DNA of 64,000 nucleotides. Source: Gelidibacter sediminis. GTDB lineage: Bacteria > Bacteroidota > Bacteroidia > Flavobacteriales > Flavobacteriaceae. The DNA lies in contig NZ_SOBW01000007.1 of assembly GCF_004364975.1 (NCBI RefSeq), positions 744,001 to 808,000 on the forward strand, given 5' to 3'. Positions 17,561 to 25,841 of this stretch are shown piece by piece (within the stretch, counting starts at the first letter, position 1; the number at the start of each line of letters is the position of its first letter). The translations under genes and the position numbers were made by a program. The notes under the pieces are model-generated. The model was not told where the DNA came from and did no database searches. It was given only the letters and a program-made list of their open reading frames with translations.

Positions 17561-17676
17561 CTACAAATACACTATTGAGACAAAGTCCTGAATCTTGATT
17601 CTTAGTACTTGATTCTCAAATCTTAATTCTGCATTTTAAAACTTGCTACAAATATAAGCAAGACTCACTACAAATA
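17561..17676 (-). promoter_or_regulatory. three CTACAAATA motifs upstream of the XRE-S24 gene
   Basis: CTACAAATA occurs at 17561-17569, 17646-17654 and 17668-17676. The middle copy lies in the dyad CTTGCT-N9-AGCAAG (17642-17662). On the minus strand it also gives TATATTTG, a possible -7 element. These are candidate operator sites for the adjacent regulator. Confidence 0.5.
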
Positions 17677-17703
17677 ATAGTTAATTTTGAAAAATGATAA
17701 TTT

Positions 17704-18117
17704 TGTCAGTTCGAGTATTTTTTAATACCGTCAAAAAACGGTATTAAAAAATGTATCGAGAACCGAGTGTTTTCCATGCCACTAAACGGTATTTAAATAT
17801 GTATCGAGAACCGAGTATATTTTCTTTGTACCCCACCAAAATGGGAGAAGAAAAATGTACCAACAACCGAATTCATTTTTTTAGAATGCTAAAATTAATT
17901 TTCGAACCCCGTTCTCGATACGTTTTTTGTAACACAGTAAAACTGTGTTCAAAAAACACTCGAATTGACAAAAAATCAGAAAACAACTGACTATTTTTTC
18001 TAAGTGATTAAACCAATATTTGACTAAAGAATTTAGGACCGTAGCAAAAAATTAAACCTGTTCTCGATACATTTTTTAAACACAGTAAAACTGTGTTTAA
18101 AAAACACTCGAACTGAC
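17704..18117. repeat. array of about five hairpin repeats in the divergent mutagenesis-cassette promoter region
   Basis: Units of about 50-60 bp each have a stem flanked by TTCGAGT on one side and GTATCGAGAAC on the other. Unit A (17704-17768) has a perfect 14-bp stem. Unit B (17764-17816) and the next (17812-17869) are degenerate and head-to-tail with A. Units C (17911-17970) and D (18060-18117) are in the opposite orientation and nearly identical to each other, with the inner stem around ACACAG-TAAAA-CTGTGT. D ends 17 bases before the dnaE ATG. This looks like a palindromic intergenic repeat family. The same 587-base gap (17548-18134) contains no supported gene. Confidence 0.8.
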
Positions 18118-18134
18118 ATACAAACCGAAAAAAA

Positions 18135-21100
18135 ATGTACCTCAATTGTCACACTTACTACAGCCTTCGCTACGGCACCATCAAGCCGGAACAACTGCTT
18201 GCCATTGCTTCAGAAAATGGACTACAGACGTTAGCATTGACAGACATTAATAGTACTTCGGCCTGTTTGGATTTTGCGCGATTATCTTCAAAATACAAGA
18301 TTAAACCCGTGTTGGGCATTGATTTCAGAAATGGCGTTCAGCAGCAATTTATACTGATTGCGAAAAACAATACGGGGTTCCAAAACATCAACACCTACCT
18401 CTCTGGTTTTTTGCACAATTCAGAATTAAAAATTCCTGAAATAGCTCCAGAATTGGAAGATGTCTTTGTGATTTATCCTTACATCCATAAAAAAAACTAT
18501 CAGCTTAAAGACCATGAGTTTTTAGGCATCAAGCCACAGGATTTAAACCATCTTAAATTCTCAAAATGGAATGCATTGCGGAACAAGTTGGTCGTTTTAC
18601 AAACCGTATCATTTCAGAATAAAAAAGATTTTAACACCCATCGATTGCTACGCGCCATCGATAATAACACTTTGTTGAGCAAGCTTCCAAAAAGTGAACA
18701 AGCTCAAGAAACAGACACCATGTTGCCGTATCAGGAATTGTGCGACACCTATAATGAGTTTCCTGAACTTCTCGAAAATACAGCGTCCATTCTGGAAAAA
18801 TGCCGTGTAGATTTTGACTTTTCTCAAGAAAACCCGAACAACCAACGCTCTTACACCACAAGTGAGGCTTTAGATTTTAGGTTGCTGAGAAAACTTACCT
18901 ATGACGGGTTGCATTACCGCTATAAAAAACCGGGAGAGCGCATTTTTACACGGATTGAAAAAGAACTGACCATTATTGAGCAAAAAGGCTTTGTTTCTTA
19001 TTTTTTGATCAATTGGAAGATTTTAAAATACGCCCGCAGTAAAAACTACTTCTATATAGGCCGCGGCAGTGGTGCCAATAGTATTGTGGCTTATTTGCTA
19101 CGCATTACGGATGTCGACCCTGTGGAACTCGATTTGTATTTTGAGCGATTCATTAACGTTTTTAGACAAAATCCACCCGATTTTGACCTCGATTTCTCCT
19201 GGCGAGACCGCGATGATATCACCGATTTTATTTTTAAAAGATTTAAGAATACCGCCCTGATTGCGGTTTATAACACCTTTAAATTTAAAGCTTCCGTGCG
19301 CGAATTGGGCAAAGTCTTTGGCTTGCCAAAATCAGAAATGGATATGCTGACCCGAGGCAAATACGATCTTAAGCAACTGGATCAATTGTCGCAACTAGTC
19401 ATTAAATACAGCAAATACATTCAAGGTTTCCCTAATTATTTGGGTATTCATGCGGGTGGTATCTTGATATCCGAAAAACCCATCCATTATTACGGCGCCA
19501 CCTTTTTACCGCCCAAAGGATACGCCACCACGCAATTTGACATGGTGGTTGCAGAGGATATCGGGTTGTATAAATTTGATATTTTAAGCCAACGCGGACT
19601 TGGTAAAATAAAGGAAGCTACAGAAATTGTGGCTTATAACCATCCTGAAAAACCACCGATTGACATTCACGATATCAAACGTTTTAAACAAGATGCCCGC
19701 ATCAAATACTTACTTAAAAACGCCAAAGCCATTGGTTGCTTTTATGTAGAATCGCCCGCCATGCGTATGCTGATGCGAAAATTACGTGTCGATAATTATT
19801 TAGGTTTGGTAGCGGCAAGTTCCGTCATTCGCCCCGGCGTGGCCAAAAGTGGCATGATGCGCGAATACATTCTACGTTACCGCGACCCCGAGCGTCGTAA
19901 AGATGCTCCTAAAATTTTGCTCGATATTATGCCCGAAACTTATGGCGTGATGGTATATCAGGAAGATGTAATAAAAGTGGCACATTATTTTGGCGGACTC
20001 ACATTGGGAGAGGCGGATATGCTGCGGCGTGGCATGTCGGGTAAATTCCGATCGCGTGAAGAGTTCATGAAAGTGAAGCAACAGTTTTTTGACAATTGCA
20101 AAAACTCGGGAAAACCGGATGAACTCGTAGAAGATATCTGGCGACAAATTGAAAGTTTTGCCGGCTATGCTTTTGCCAAAGGGCATTCCGCTTCCTATGC
20201 CGTAGAAAGCTACCAAAGTTTGTTTATGAAAGCCTATTTCCCGTTGGAATATATGGTGGCTACCATTAATAATTTTGGCGGATTTTACAGCACGGAACTC
20301 TATGTTCATGAAGCTCGAATGAACGGCGGGATTATTGAAGCGCCCTGCATCAATCATAGTTTTACGCAAACAGTTATTCATGGAAAAACCATTTATCTCG
20401 GTTTTATGTTTTTACAATCGTTTGAATCAAAAACCATCAAACGCATCGTTAAAGAACGCAATGAAAACGGTGTTTTTTTAAGCTTGGACGACTTTATTGA
20501 ACGGGTTCCCATTTCTATAGAACAAGTGTCGATTTTGATAAAAATCAATGCATTCCGATTCACGGGAAACAACAAGCGCGAATTGCTGTGGGAAGCCCAT
20601 TTAAAAATCAGCAAACACGTAGCGCAAGAACCTGCAGTCACCTTATTTAAAACCGAACGCGTCCACTATAAAACACCAGAATTGCCAAGTACCGCATTGG
20701 AAAATGCTTTTGATGAGATTGAATTGTTAGGCTTTCCGCTCTGCAATCCGTTTCATCTGCTAGAAAACCCTTCCATAAACCCATTACGTGCGAAGTATTT
20801 GGAAACCATGAAAGAGCAAACCGTCACCATTGAAGGCTACCTCATCACCACAAAAAACACTAAAACGACCAGTGGTAAAATCATGCATTTTGGAAATTTT
20901 TTAGATCGGGATGGCGATTTTATAGATACCGTCCACTTTCCTCCTGTGGCAGCAAAATTTCCTTTTAGAGGCAAAGGCATTTATAATATTACAGGCAAAG
21001 TGATGATTGAATTTGATTGCGTTTCTATTGAAGTTACCCATATGGAACGCTTGGCCGTGATTGAAGACCCGAGGTATAGTACCAATCCGCCACCTCAACC

Positions 21101-21185
21101 TTCTACAGCAAGAAATAGTTACAGTCAAATGTTAGCAAAAGGAAGACCAAAACCAGAAGTTATACCTGTTCCGACGGTTAGTTAA
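18135..21185 (+). CDS. DNA polymerase III alpha subunit, error-prone (DnaE2/ImuC-like) type
   Basis: A 1016-residue C-family polymerase, shorter than replicative DnaE (about 1160). Residues 1-~200 are a PHP domain whose metal site is degenerate: the usual HxH is N4-C-H6 and the TDH motif is T36-D-I38. The polymerase core shows YIGRGSGANS (307-316) and the catalytic aspartates in PDFDLDFSW (348-356). The tandem HhH region and an OB-fold (VTIEGYLITT near residue 900) follow. There is no clear clamp-binding tail. With the downstream Y-family polymerase, an S24 regulator and a nuclease nearby, it most likely acts in damage-induced mutagenic synthesis. The start is an ATG 17 bases after a hairpin repeat. 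Confidence 0.9.
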   Translation: MYLNCHTYYSLRYGTIKPEQLLAIASENGLQTLALTDINSTSACLDFARLSSKYKIKPVLGIDFRNGVQQQFILIAKNNTGFQNINTYLSGFLHNSELKIPEIAPELEDVFVIYPYIHKKNYQLKDHEFLGIKPQDLNHLKFSKWNALRNKLVVLQTVSFQNKKDFNTHRLLRAIDNNTLLSKLPKSEQAQETDTMLPYQELCDTYNEFPELLENTASILEKCRVDFDFSQENPNNQRSYTTSEALDFRLLRKLTYDGLHYRYKKPGERIFTRIEKELTIIEQKGFVSYFLINWKILKYARSKNYFYIGRGSGANSIVAYLLRITDVDPVELDLYFERFINVFRQNPPDFDLDFSWRDRDDITDFIFKRFKNTALIAVYNTFKFKASVRELGKVFGLPKSEMDMLTRGKYDLKQLDQLSQLVIKYSKYIQGFPNYLGIHAGGILISEKPIHYYGATFLPPKGYATTQFDMVVAEDIGLYKFDILSQRGLGKIKEATEIVAYNHPEKPPIDIHDIKRFKQDARIKYLLKNAKAIGCFYVESPAMRMLMRKLRVDNYLGLVAASSVIRPGVAKSGMMREYILRYRDPERRKDAPKILLDIMPETYGVMVYQEDVIKVAHYFGGLTLGEADMLRRGMSGKFRSREEFMKVKQQFFDNCKNSGKPDELVEDIWRQIESFAGYAFAKGHSASYAVESYQSLFMKAYFPLEYMVATINNFGGFYSTELYVHEARMNGGIIEAPCINHSFTQTVIHGKTIYLGFMFLQSFESKTIKRIVKERNENGVFLSLDDFIERVPISIEQVSILIKINAFRFTGNNKRELLWEAHLKISKHVAQEPAVTLFKTERVHYKTPELPSTALENAFDEIELLGFPLCNPFHLLENPSINPLRAKYLETMKEQTVTIEGYLITTKNTKTTSGKIMHFGNFLDRDGDFIDTVHFPPVAAKFPFRGKGIYNITGKVMIEFDCVSIEVTHMERLAVIEDPRYSTNPPPQPSTARNSYSQMLAKGRPKPEVIPVPTVS

Positions 21186-21275
21186 CAAAAATCAAATCGC
21201 ATAAAACCCAACATCTTTTTATTTAAGGCTTTGAAAACCAATTAAGGTTCTCAACTCTTAATTCATCTTATTAAA

Positions 21276-22493
21276 ATGACCTACCAACGCTCTATAGTAC
21301 ACATGGATTTGGACACCTTTTTCGTGTCCTGTGAACGCCTGCTCGACAGTCGCCTTAACGGAAAACCCGTGCTTATTGGCGGCACTAGCGATAGAGGTGT
21401 GGTGGCATCCTGCAGTTATGAAGCACGGAAATTTGGCGTGCATTCCGCCATGCCCATGCGGATGGCCAAACAATTGTGTCCCGAAGCCATCATTCTTCGT
21501 GGTGACGCGGGCACGTACACCAAATTCTCCCAAAACGTAACTGATGTTATTAAAGATACCGTGCCCTTATACGAGAAATCCTCAATCGACGAATTTTATA
21601 TTGATTTGACCGGGATGGACAAGTTTTTTGGCTGCCATAAACTGGCCTCAGAGTTACGCCAGCGGATCATCCGCGAAACAGGACTACCCATTTCCTTCGG
21701 ATTATCACTCAATAAAACCGTTTCCAAAATTGCTACAGGCGAAGCAAAACCCAATAATGAGATAAGAATTGTTTCCGGGACTGAAAAACCATTTCTCGCA
21801 CCCTTGTCCGTCAAAAAAATCCCGATGGTGGGTGAGGTCACTTATAAATCACTTTGCGATTTAGGCATCAAACAAATCAGGACCGTACAGGAAATGCCTA
21901 TGGAACTCATGTACAAAGTGCTCGGCAAAAACGGCTTGAGCATTTGGAACAAAGCTAACGGTATTGACAATTCGCCGGTGATTCAATACCATGAACGTAA
22001 ATCTATTTCTACCGAACGCACCTTCAATAAAGACACTACAGATGTCACCAAATTAAAAGGTATTATTATTGCCATGGCCGAAAATTTGGCCTACCAATTA
22101 CGACGTGGTAATAAATTAACAGCGTGTATCACTTTTAAAATCCGCTATTCTGATTTTCAAACTTATACCCAACAACAACGCATTCCGTATAGTGCGATGG
22201 ACCACAACATCATCCCCATAGTGTTGGATTTGTTTGCAAAGCTTTATAACCGACGGCTCTTAGTGCGGTTGATTGGGGTAAAATTCAGTCATTTGGTAGA
22301 AGGCGGACATCAAGTCAATTTATTTGATGACGATACTAAATTCCTACACTTAAGCGAAGCCATTGACAAAATGCGTGAACGTTACGGCGACAGGGCCGTC
22401 ATTAGTGCGGCAGGTATGGAAGCACGAACCATTGGCAGATGGAATCCGTTTAATGGAGAACCGCCACCGCTATTGCCACATCGAAAAGCATAG
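21276..22493 (+). CDS. dinB: Y-family DNA polymerase (DinB/Pol IV-like)
   Basis: A 405-residue translesion polymerase. The palm carries D11 (HMDLDTFF) and the S103-I-D105-E106 motif, so the catalytic acidic residues are intact, unlike the inactive ImuB proteins. A helix-hairpin-helix region (KKIPMVGEVTYKSLCDLGI) and the little-finger domain follow. QVNLFD at 346-351 fits a beta-clamp binding motif. It lies 90 bases after the dnaE-like gene on the same strand, and the pair are probably coexpressed as a mutagenesis unit. It could equally be annotated as Pol IV. Confidence 0.93.
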   Translation: MTYQRSIVHMDLDTFFVSCERLLDSRLNGKPVLIGGTSDRGVVASCSYEARKFGVHSAMPMRMAKQLCPEAIILRGDAGTYTKFSQNVTDVIKDTVPLYEKSSIDEFYIDLTGMDKFFGCHKLASELRQRIIRETGLPISFGLSLNKTVSKIATGEAKPNNEIRIVSGTEKPFLAPLSVKKIPMVGEVTYKSLCDLGIKQIRTVQEMPMELMYKVLGKNGLSIWNKANGIDNSPVIQYHERKSISTERTFNKDTTDVTKLKGIIIAMAENLAYQLRRGNKLTACITFKIRYSDFQTYTQQQRIPYSAMDHNIIPIVLDLFAKLYNRRLLVRLIGVKFSHLVEGGHQVNLFDDDTKFLHLSEAIDKMRERYGDRAVISAAGMEARTIGRWNPFNGEPPPLLPHRKA

Positions 22494-22511
22494 TCACATC
22501 ACTTCTAAGAT

Positions 22512-22653
22512 AGACCGCTGCGCTGCTTAGAAATAGACCGCTTCGCTGTTAGAACAGAGAATAAAGACCGCTGCGCTGTTAGACTGGAGGCTGGTTCATT
22601 TATAAATTTGACGCTCTTCCATGTGAGCATTAAGGATTTTTACATTTTTGGAA
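22512..22653 (+). repeat. ~143-bp direct repeat, copy 1
   Basis: It begins with three ~20-base units of the form AGACCGCTKCGCTGTTAGA (starts 22512, 22535, 22565). It continues through GACTGGAGGCTGGTTCATT and ATGTGAGCATTAAGGATTTT. The same order recurs 210 bases downstream at roughly 90% identity. It lies in the 556-base gap between the Y-family polymerase and hupE-like genes, which holds no supported gene. Confidence 0.85.
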
Positions 22654-22721
22654 TCATTTATAAATACTAAACCTCCAGCATAATTCCATGAACTTCCCTG
22701 ATTAGTGTTCCGGAAAAATTA

Positions 22722-22863
22722 AGACCGCTGCTCTGCTTAGAAATAGACCGCTTCGCTGCTAGAACAGAGAATAGAGACCGCTGCGCTGTTAGACTGGAGG
22801 TTGGTTCATTTTTAAATTTGACGATCTTTCATGTGAGCATTAAGGATTTTTACATTATTGGAA
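22722..22863 (+). repeat. ~143-bp direct repeat, copy 2
   Basis: Second copy of the 22512-22653 repeat, with the three AGACCGCT units at 22722, 22745 and 22775. Differences are single-base changes (for example GCTCTG for GCGCTG). The 67 bases between the copies are unrelated to the repeat. Confidence 0.85.
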
Positions 22864-22890
22864 CCATAAATAACAACAAGTGTCTTCTTT

Positions 22891-22932
22891 ATTCTTTATT
22901 CTCTATTCTTAATTCTTTATTCTCTATTCTCT
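22891..22932 (+). repeat. heptamer tandem repeat
   Basis: Six consecutive 7-base units: ATTCTTT, ATTCTCT, ATTCTTA, ATTCTTT, ATTCTCT, ATTCTCT. This pyrimidine-rich tract lies about 120 bases before the HupE-like gene. It is outside any coding frame called here. Confidence 0.8.
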
Positions 22933-23049
22933 TCTCTCCAATCCAAAACCTCCACATTTCCACCAACTTCTCCTCTGCCCGTTTAACAAAATATATTTTG
23001 CAGCTCATAGCAATCATCGTACCTTTGATATTACCCAAATAATAAACTT

Positions 23050-23640
23050 ATGCTAGACGATTTTTGGTTTAACGTGCAATATGGCATGAACCATGTGTTG
23101 GACATCAATGCCTATGACCATGTCCTGTTTTTGTTGGTGCTTACGGTACCATACATGTTTAAGGACTGGAAACGAGTATTGCTCTTGGTTACCATGTTCA
23201 CGCTAGGCCATACAGTGAGTTTGGTATTGGCTGTTTATGGTGTTGTGAGCGTCAGCTCTAAGTTGGTGGAATTTTTAATTCCCATTTCTATTCTAGTGGT
23301 GGCCCTCTATAATATTTTCACTTCAGGCAAGAAAGCGCCGAATGAAAAAATTGGCGTGTTGTTTTTTTCTACCTTATTTTTCGGATTGATCCATGGGCTT
23401 GGATTTGCTGGAGAATTTAGAATGTTTGTAGGACGCGCAGAAAGTAAATTAATACCTTTAGTGGAATTTGCATTGGGTATTGAATTGGCTCAGCTTATTA
23501 TTGTGTTTGTAGTCTTGTTCCTCGGATTTTTATGCCAAACCATTTTCAGAACTGCCAAACGCGATTGGATTATGGTGCTATCTGCCATTGTTGTAGGATT
23601 AGTCATCCCGATGTTGATAGACAGCGAGTTATTTGCATAA
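23050..23640 (+). CDS. HupE/UreJ-family membrane protein
   Basis: A 196-residue inner-membrane protein with about six hydrophobic helices. The N-terminal motif NHVLDINAYDHVLFLLVL, then FTLGHTVSL and FGLIHGLGFAGEF, are the conserved His/Asp helices of the HupE/UreJ_2 family. Members of this family are linked to nickel or cobalt handling. No hydrogenase, urease or other nickel enzyme is in the window, so a metal-transport role is only possible. It follows a repeat-rich intergenic region. Confidence 0.85.
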   Translation: MLDDFWFNVQYGMNHVLDINAYDHVLFLLVLTVPYMFKDWKRVLLLVTMFTLGHTVSLVLAVYGVVSVSSKLVEFLIPISILVVALYNIFTSGKKAPNEKIGVLFFSTLFFGLIHGLGFAGEFRMFVGRAESKLIPLVEFALGIELAQLIIVFVVLFLGFLCQTIFRTAKRDWIMVLSAIVVGLVIPMLIDSELFA

Positions 23641-23765
23641 ATCTGCAAAGTTTAACTCTAAATTAGATAAATTAAAATTCGAAGCTTTTATATTCGTATT
23701 TAGGTTTTGTCCTATTCAATACAGCTTCATTTTAAATTATACTTTCAAAATTGTAAATAACATAA

Positions 23766-24197
23766 ATGCCAAACAAAAAACAGCTGCGCTATGATAAAGC
23801 GTATTTAAGAATCGCAAAAGAATGGGGCAAATTATCACATTGCCAACGCAAACAAGTTGGCGCCGTCATTGTTAAAGACCGAATGATTATTTCTGACGGT
23901 TATAATGGTACGCCAACAGGTTTTGAAAATTACTGCGAAGATGATGAAGGCTACACTAAATGGTACGTACTCCATGCTGAAGCCAATGCTATTTTAAAAG
24001 TAGCAGCTTCTACCCAATCCTGTAAAGGCGCGACCTTATACATTACTTTATCACCTTGTAAGGAATGCAGTAAGTTAATTCACCAAGCTGGCATCATTCG
24101 TGTTGTATATCACGAAGGCTATAAAGATGATTCTGGCCTCCAGTTTTTGTCTAAAGCAGGCATAGAACTGCAACATATTGATGATTTAAACTCATAA
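23766..24197 (+). CDS. dCMP/cytidine deaminase family protein
   Basis: A 143-residue zinc deaminase. The zinc site is H70-A-E72 with C98 and C101 in LSPCKECS. The N-terminal CQRKQVGAVIVKD and GYNGTPTGFENYCED segments match the dCMP deaminase (ComEB) subgroup, which converts dCMP to dUMP for thymidylate synthesis. Its stop codon overlaps the start of the S41 protease gene by one base, a pairing that suggests an operon and translational coupling. Confidence 0.9.
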   Translation: MPNKKQLRYDKAYLRIAKEWGKLSHCQRKQVGAVIVKDRMIISDGYNGTPTGFENYCEDDEGYTKWYVLHAEANAILKVAASTQSCKGATLYITLSPCKECSKLIHQAGIIRVVYHEGYKDDSGLQFLSKAGIELQHIDDLNS

Positions 24198-25795
24198 TGG
24201 CTTTTAATAAAAAATATATCCCATTAATTATTGGCGTTGCAGTTGCAGCCGGCGTCTTCATTGGTGGAAAACTCAATTTTACCGATAATTCTGACCGTTT
24301 ATTTACCGTCAACAGTAAAAAAGACAAACTTAACCGTCTTATTGATTATATTGATTATGAATATGTAGATGAAGTGAACACTGATAGCATTGTAGATGTT
24401 ACGGTAAATGGTATTTTAGATAAACTCGACCCACATTCTACCTATATTCCAAAACGCGATTTGCAACGCGTTACTGAAAATATGAAAGGTGATTTTGTAG
24501 GCATTGGCGTGAGCTTTTACACTTATAAAGACACTATTACCGTTATCAGACCCATAGCTGGAGGACCTAGCGAAAAAGCAGGCATTAAGAGTGGCGACCG
24601 AATAATTATGGCGGATGGAGATTCCATTTTTGGCAGTCATTGGAGCAATGATCAAATAATCAAAAAACTAAAAGGCGACAAAAACAGTAAAATCGATTTA
24701 AAAATATATCGCAAAAGTGAAGACCGATTTATTGACTTTAAGGTAAAACGCTCCAGCATTCCTATTACAAGTGTGGATGCTGCCTATATGTTGACACCTG
24801 AATTGGCATATATTAAGATTAATCGATTTGCAGAATCTACCTATAAGGAGTTTAAAAGAGCTTTAGACGATTTACAAGACGAGGGCGCCACTAAGTTAGT
24901 TTTAGATTTACGCGACAATCCCGGAGGCTTTCTGGCCATTGCTGAACAGATTGCCGATGAGTTTTTGGAAGATGATAAACTTATTCTGTTTACTAAAAAC
25001 AAATCTGGACGTGTAGATAAGAGTTTCGCCACTAAACGCGGCGATTTTGAAGAAGGCGAAGTCTTTATTTTAATCAATGAAAATTCAGCTTCGGCCAGCG
25101 AAATTGTTGCAGGAGCATTACAAGACAATGATAAAGGTACAATTATAGGCCGCCGCAGTTACGGTAAAGGTTTGGTGCAGCGCGAAATGTCTTTAGGCGA
25201 TGGTAGCGCCGTACGCTTAACTGTATCTCGTTATTACACCCCGACGGGCCGTTCCATCCAACGTCCTTATGATAATGGCCATAATCAAGACTATTATAAT
25301 GATTATTACAAACGCAGAAGCAATGGCGAGTTTAATGATGAAATGAACATCAAGGTTGACGACTCTTTAAAGTTTACAACACCTAAAGGCAAAGTGGTTT
25401 ATGGCGGTGGTGGCATTATTCCCGATATTTTTGTGCCAATTAACCCTAACACACAAAATGAAACATTAAATTTCATCAAGTATAGTGGTCTTATCAATTA
25501 TTTTGTATTTGAAGAATTGGATAAAGACCGCAGAAGTTATTTAAATATTTCTAAGAAGGACTTTATTGATAATTTTATCGTAAGTGATGACATTGTACTC
25601 CGTTTTCAAGATTATTTAAATAGTAGGCAGAGAGATCAAGTTACTTTTGTTGCATACCATCAAGAGATGAAATCTTTAATTAAAGCGGCATTGGCGGACC
25701 AGTTGTACGGGTCCAATGCTTCCGAAGAAATTCTGAATGCTACAGATGATATGATTGAAGAGGTCTTGAAACTTGTGAAATCTAAAAAACACTAA
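24197..25795 (+). CDS. S41 family C-terminal processing peptidase
   Basis: A 532-residue exported or membrane-anchored protease. Residues ~8-25 form an uncleaved signal anchor. A PDZ domain follows at ~95-175 (VIRPIAGGPSEKAGIKSGDRI). The S41 catalytic domain has the nucleophile S299 in NSASASEIV and the lysine K324 in RRSYGKGLVQ. The C-terminal ~130 residues are a helical extension. CtpA/Tsp-type proteases trim envelope proteins in the periplasm. It is translated from an ATG overlapping the deaminase stop. Confidence 0.93.
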   Translation: MAFNKKYIPLIIGVAVAAGVFIGGKLNFTDNSDRLFTVNSKKDKLNRLIDYIDYEYVDEVNTDSIVDVTVNGILDKLDPHSTYIPKRDLQRVTENMKGDFVGIGVSFYTYKDTITVIRPIAGGPSEKAGIKSGDRIIMADGDSIFGSHWSNDQIIKKLKGDKNSKIDLKIYRKSEDRFIDFKVKRSSIPITSVDAAYMLTPELAYIKINRFAESTYKEFKRALDDLQDEGATKLVLDLRDNPGGFLAIAEQIADEFLEDDKLILFTKNKSGRVDKSFATKRGDFEEGEVFILINENSASASEIVAGALQDNDKGTIIGRRSYGKGLVQREMSLGDGSAVRLTVSRYYTPTGRSIQRPYDNGHNQDYYNDYYKRRSNGEFNDEMNIKVDDSLKFTTPKGKVVYGGGGIIPDIFVPINPNTQNETLNFIKYSGLINYFVFEELDKDRRSYLNISKKDFIDNFIVSDDIVLRFQDYLNSRQRDQVTFVAYHQEMKSLIKAALADQLYGSNASEEILNATDDMIEEVLKLVKSKKH

Positions 25796-25841
25796 GTTCT
25801 ATTAATAACCGAGTATTAAATCACGGAAAATGTTTAATTTT

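Noticed and set aside
17751-17990. 79-codon open frame in the divergent region of the mutagenesis cassette
   Set aside because: It reads through the hairpin repeats (MYREPS occurs twice because the repeat does), so the frame reflects the repeats, not a protein.
17704-18117. CRISPR array
   Set aside because: Units are palindromic, unequal in spacing and in two orientations, with no constant repeat plus variable spacer pattern and no cas genes.
19872-20381. 169-codon frame antisense to the dnaE-like gene
   Set aside because: Shadow frame opposite a strongly supported polymerase gene. No independent signals.
22818-23042. 74-codon frame before the HupE-like gene
   Set aside because: It runs through the second direct repeat and the heptamer tract (SLFSILNSLFSIL), so it is repeat-derived.
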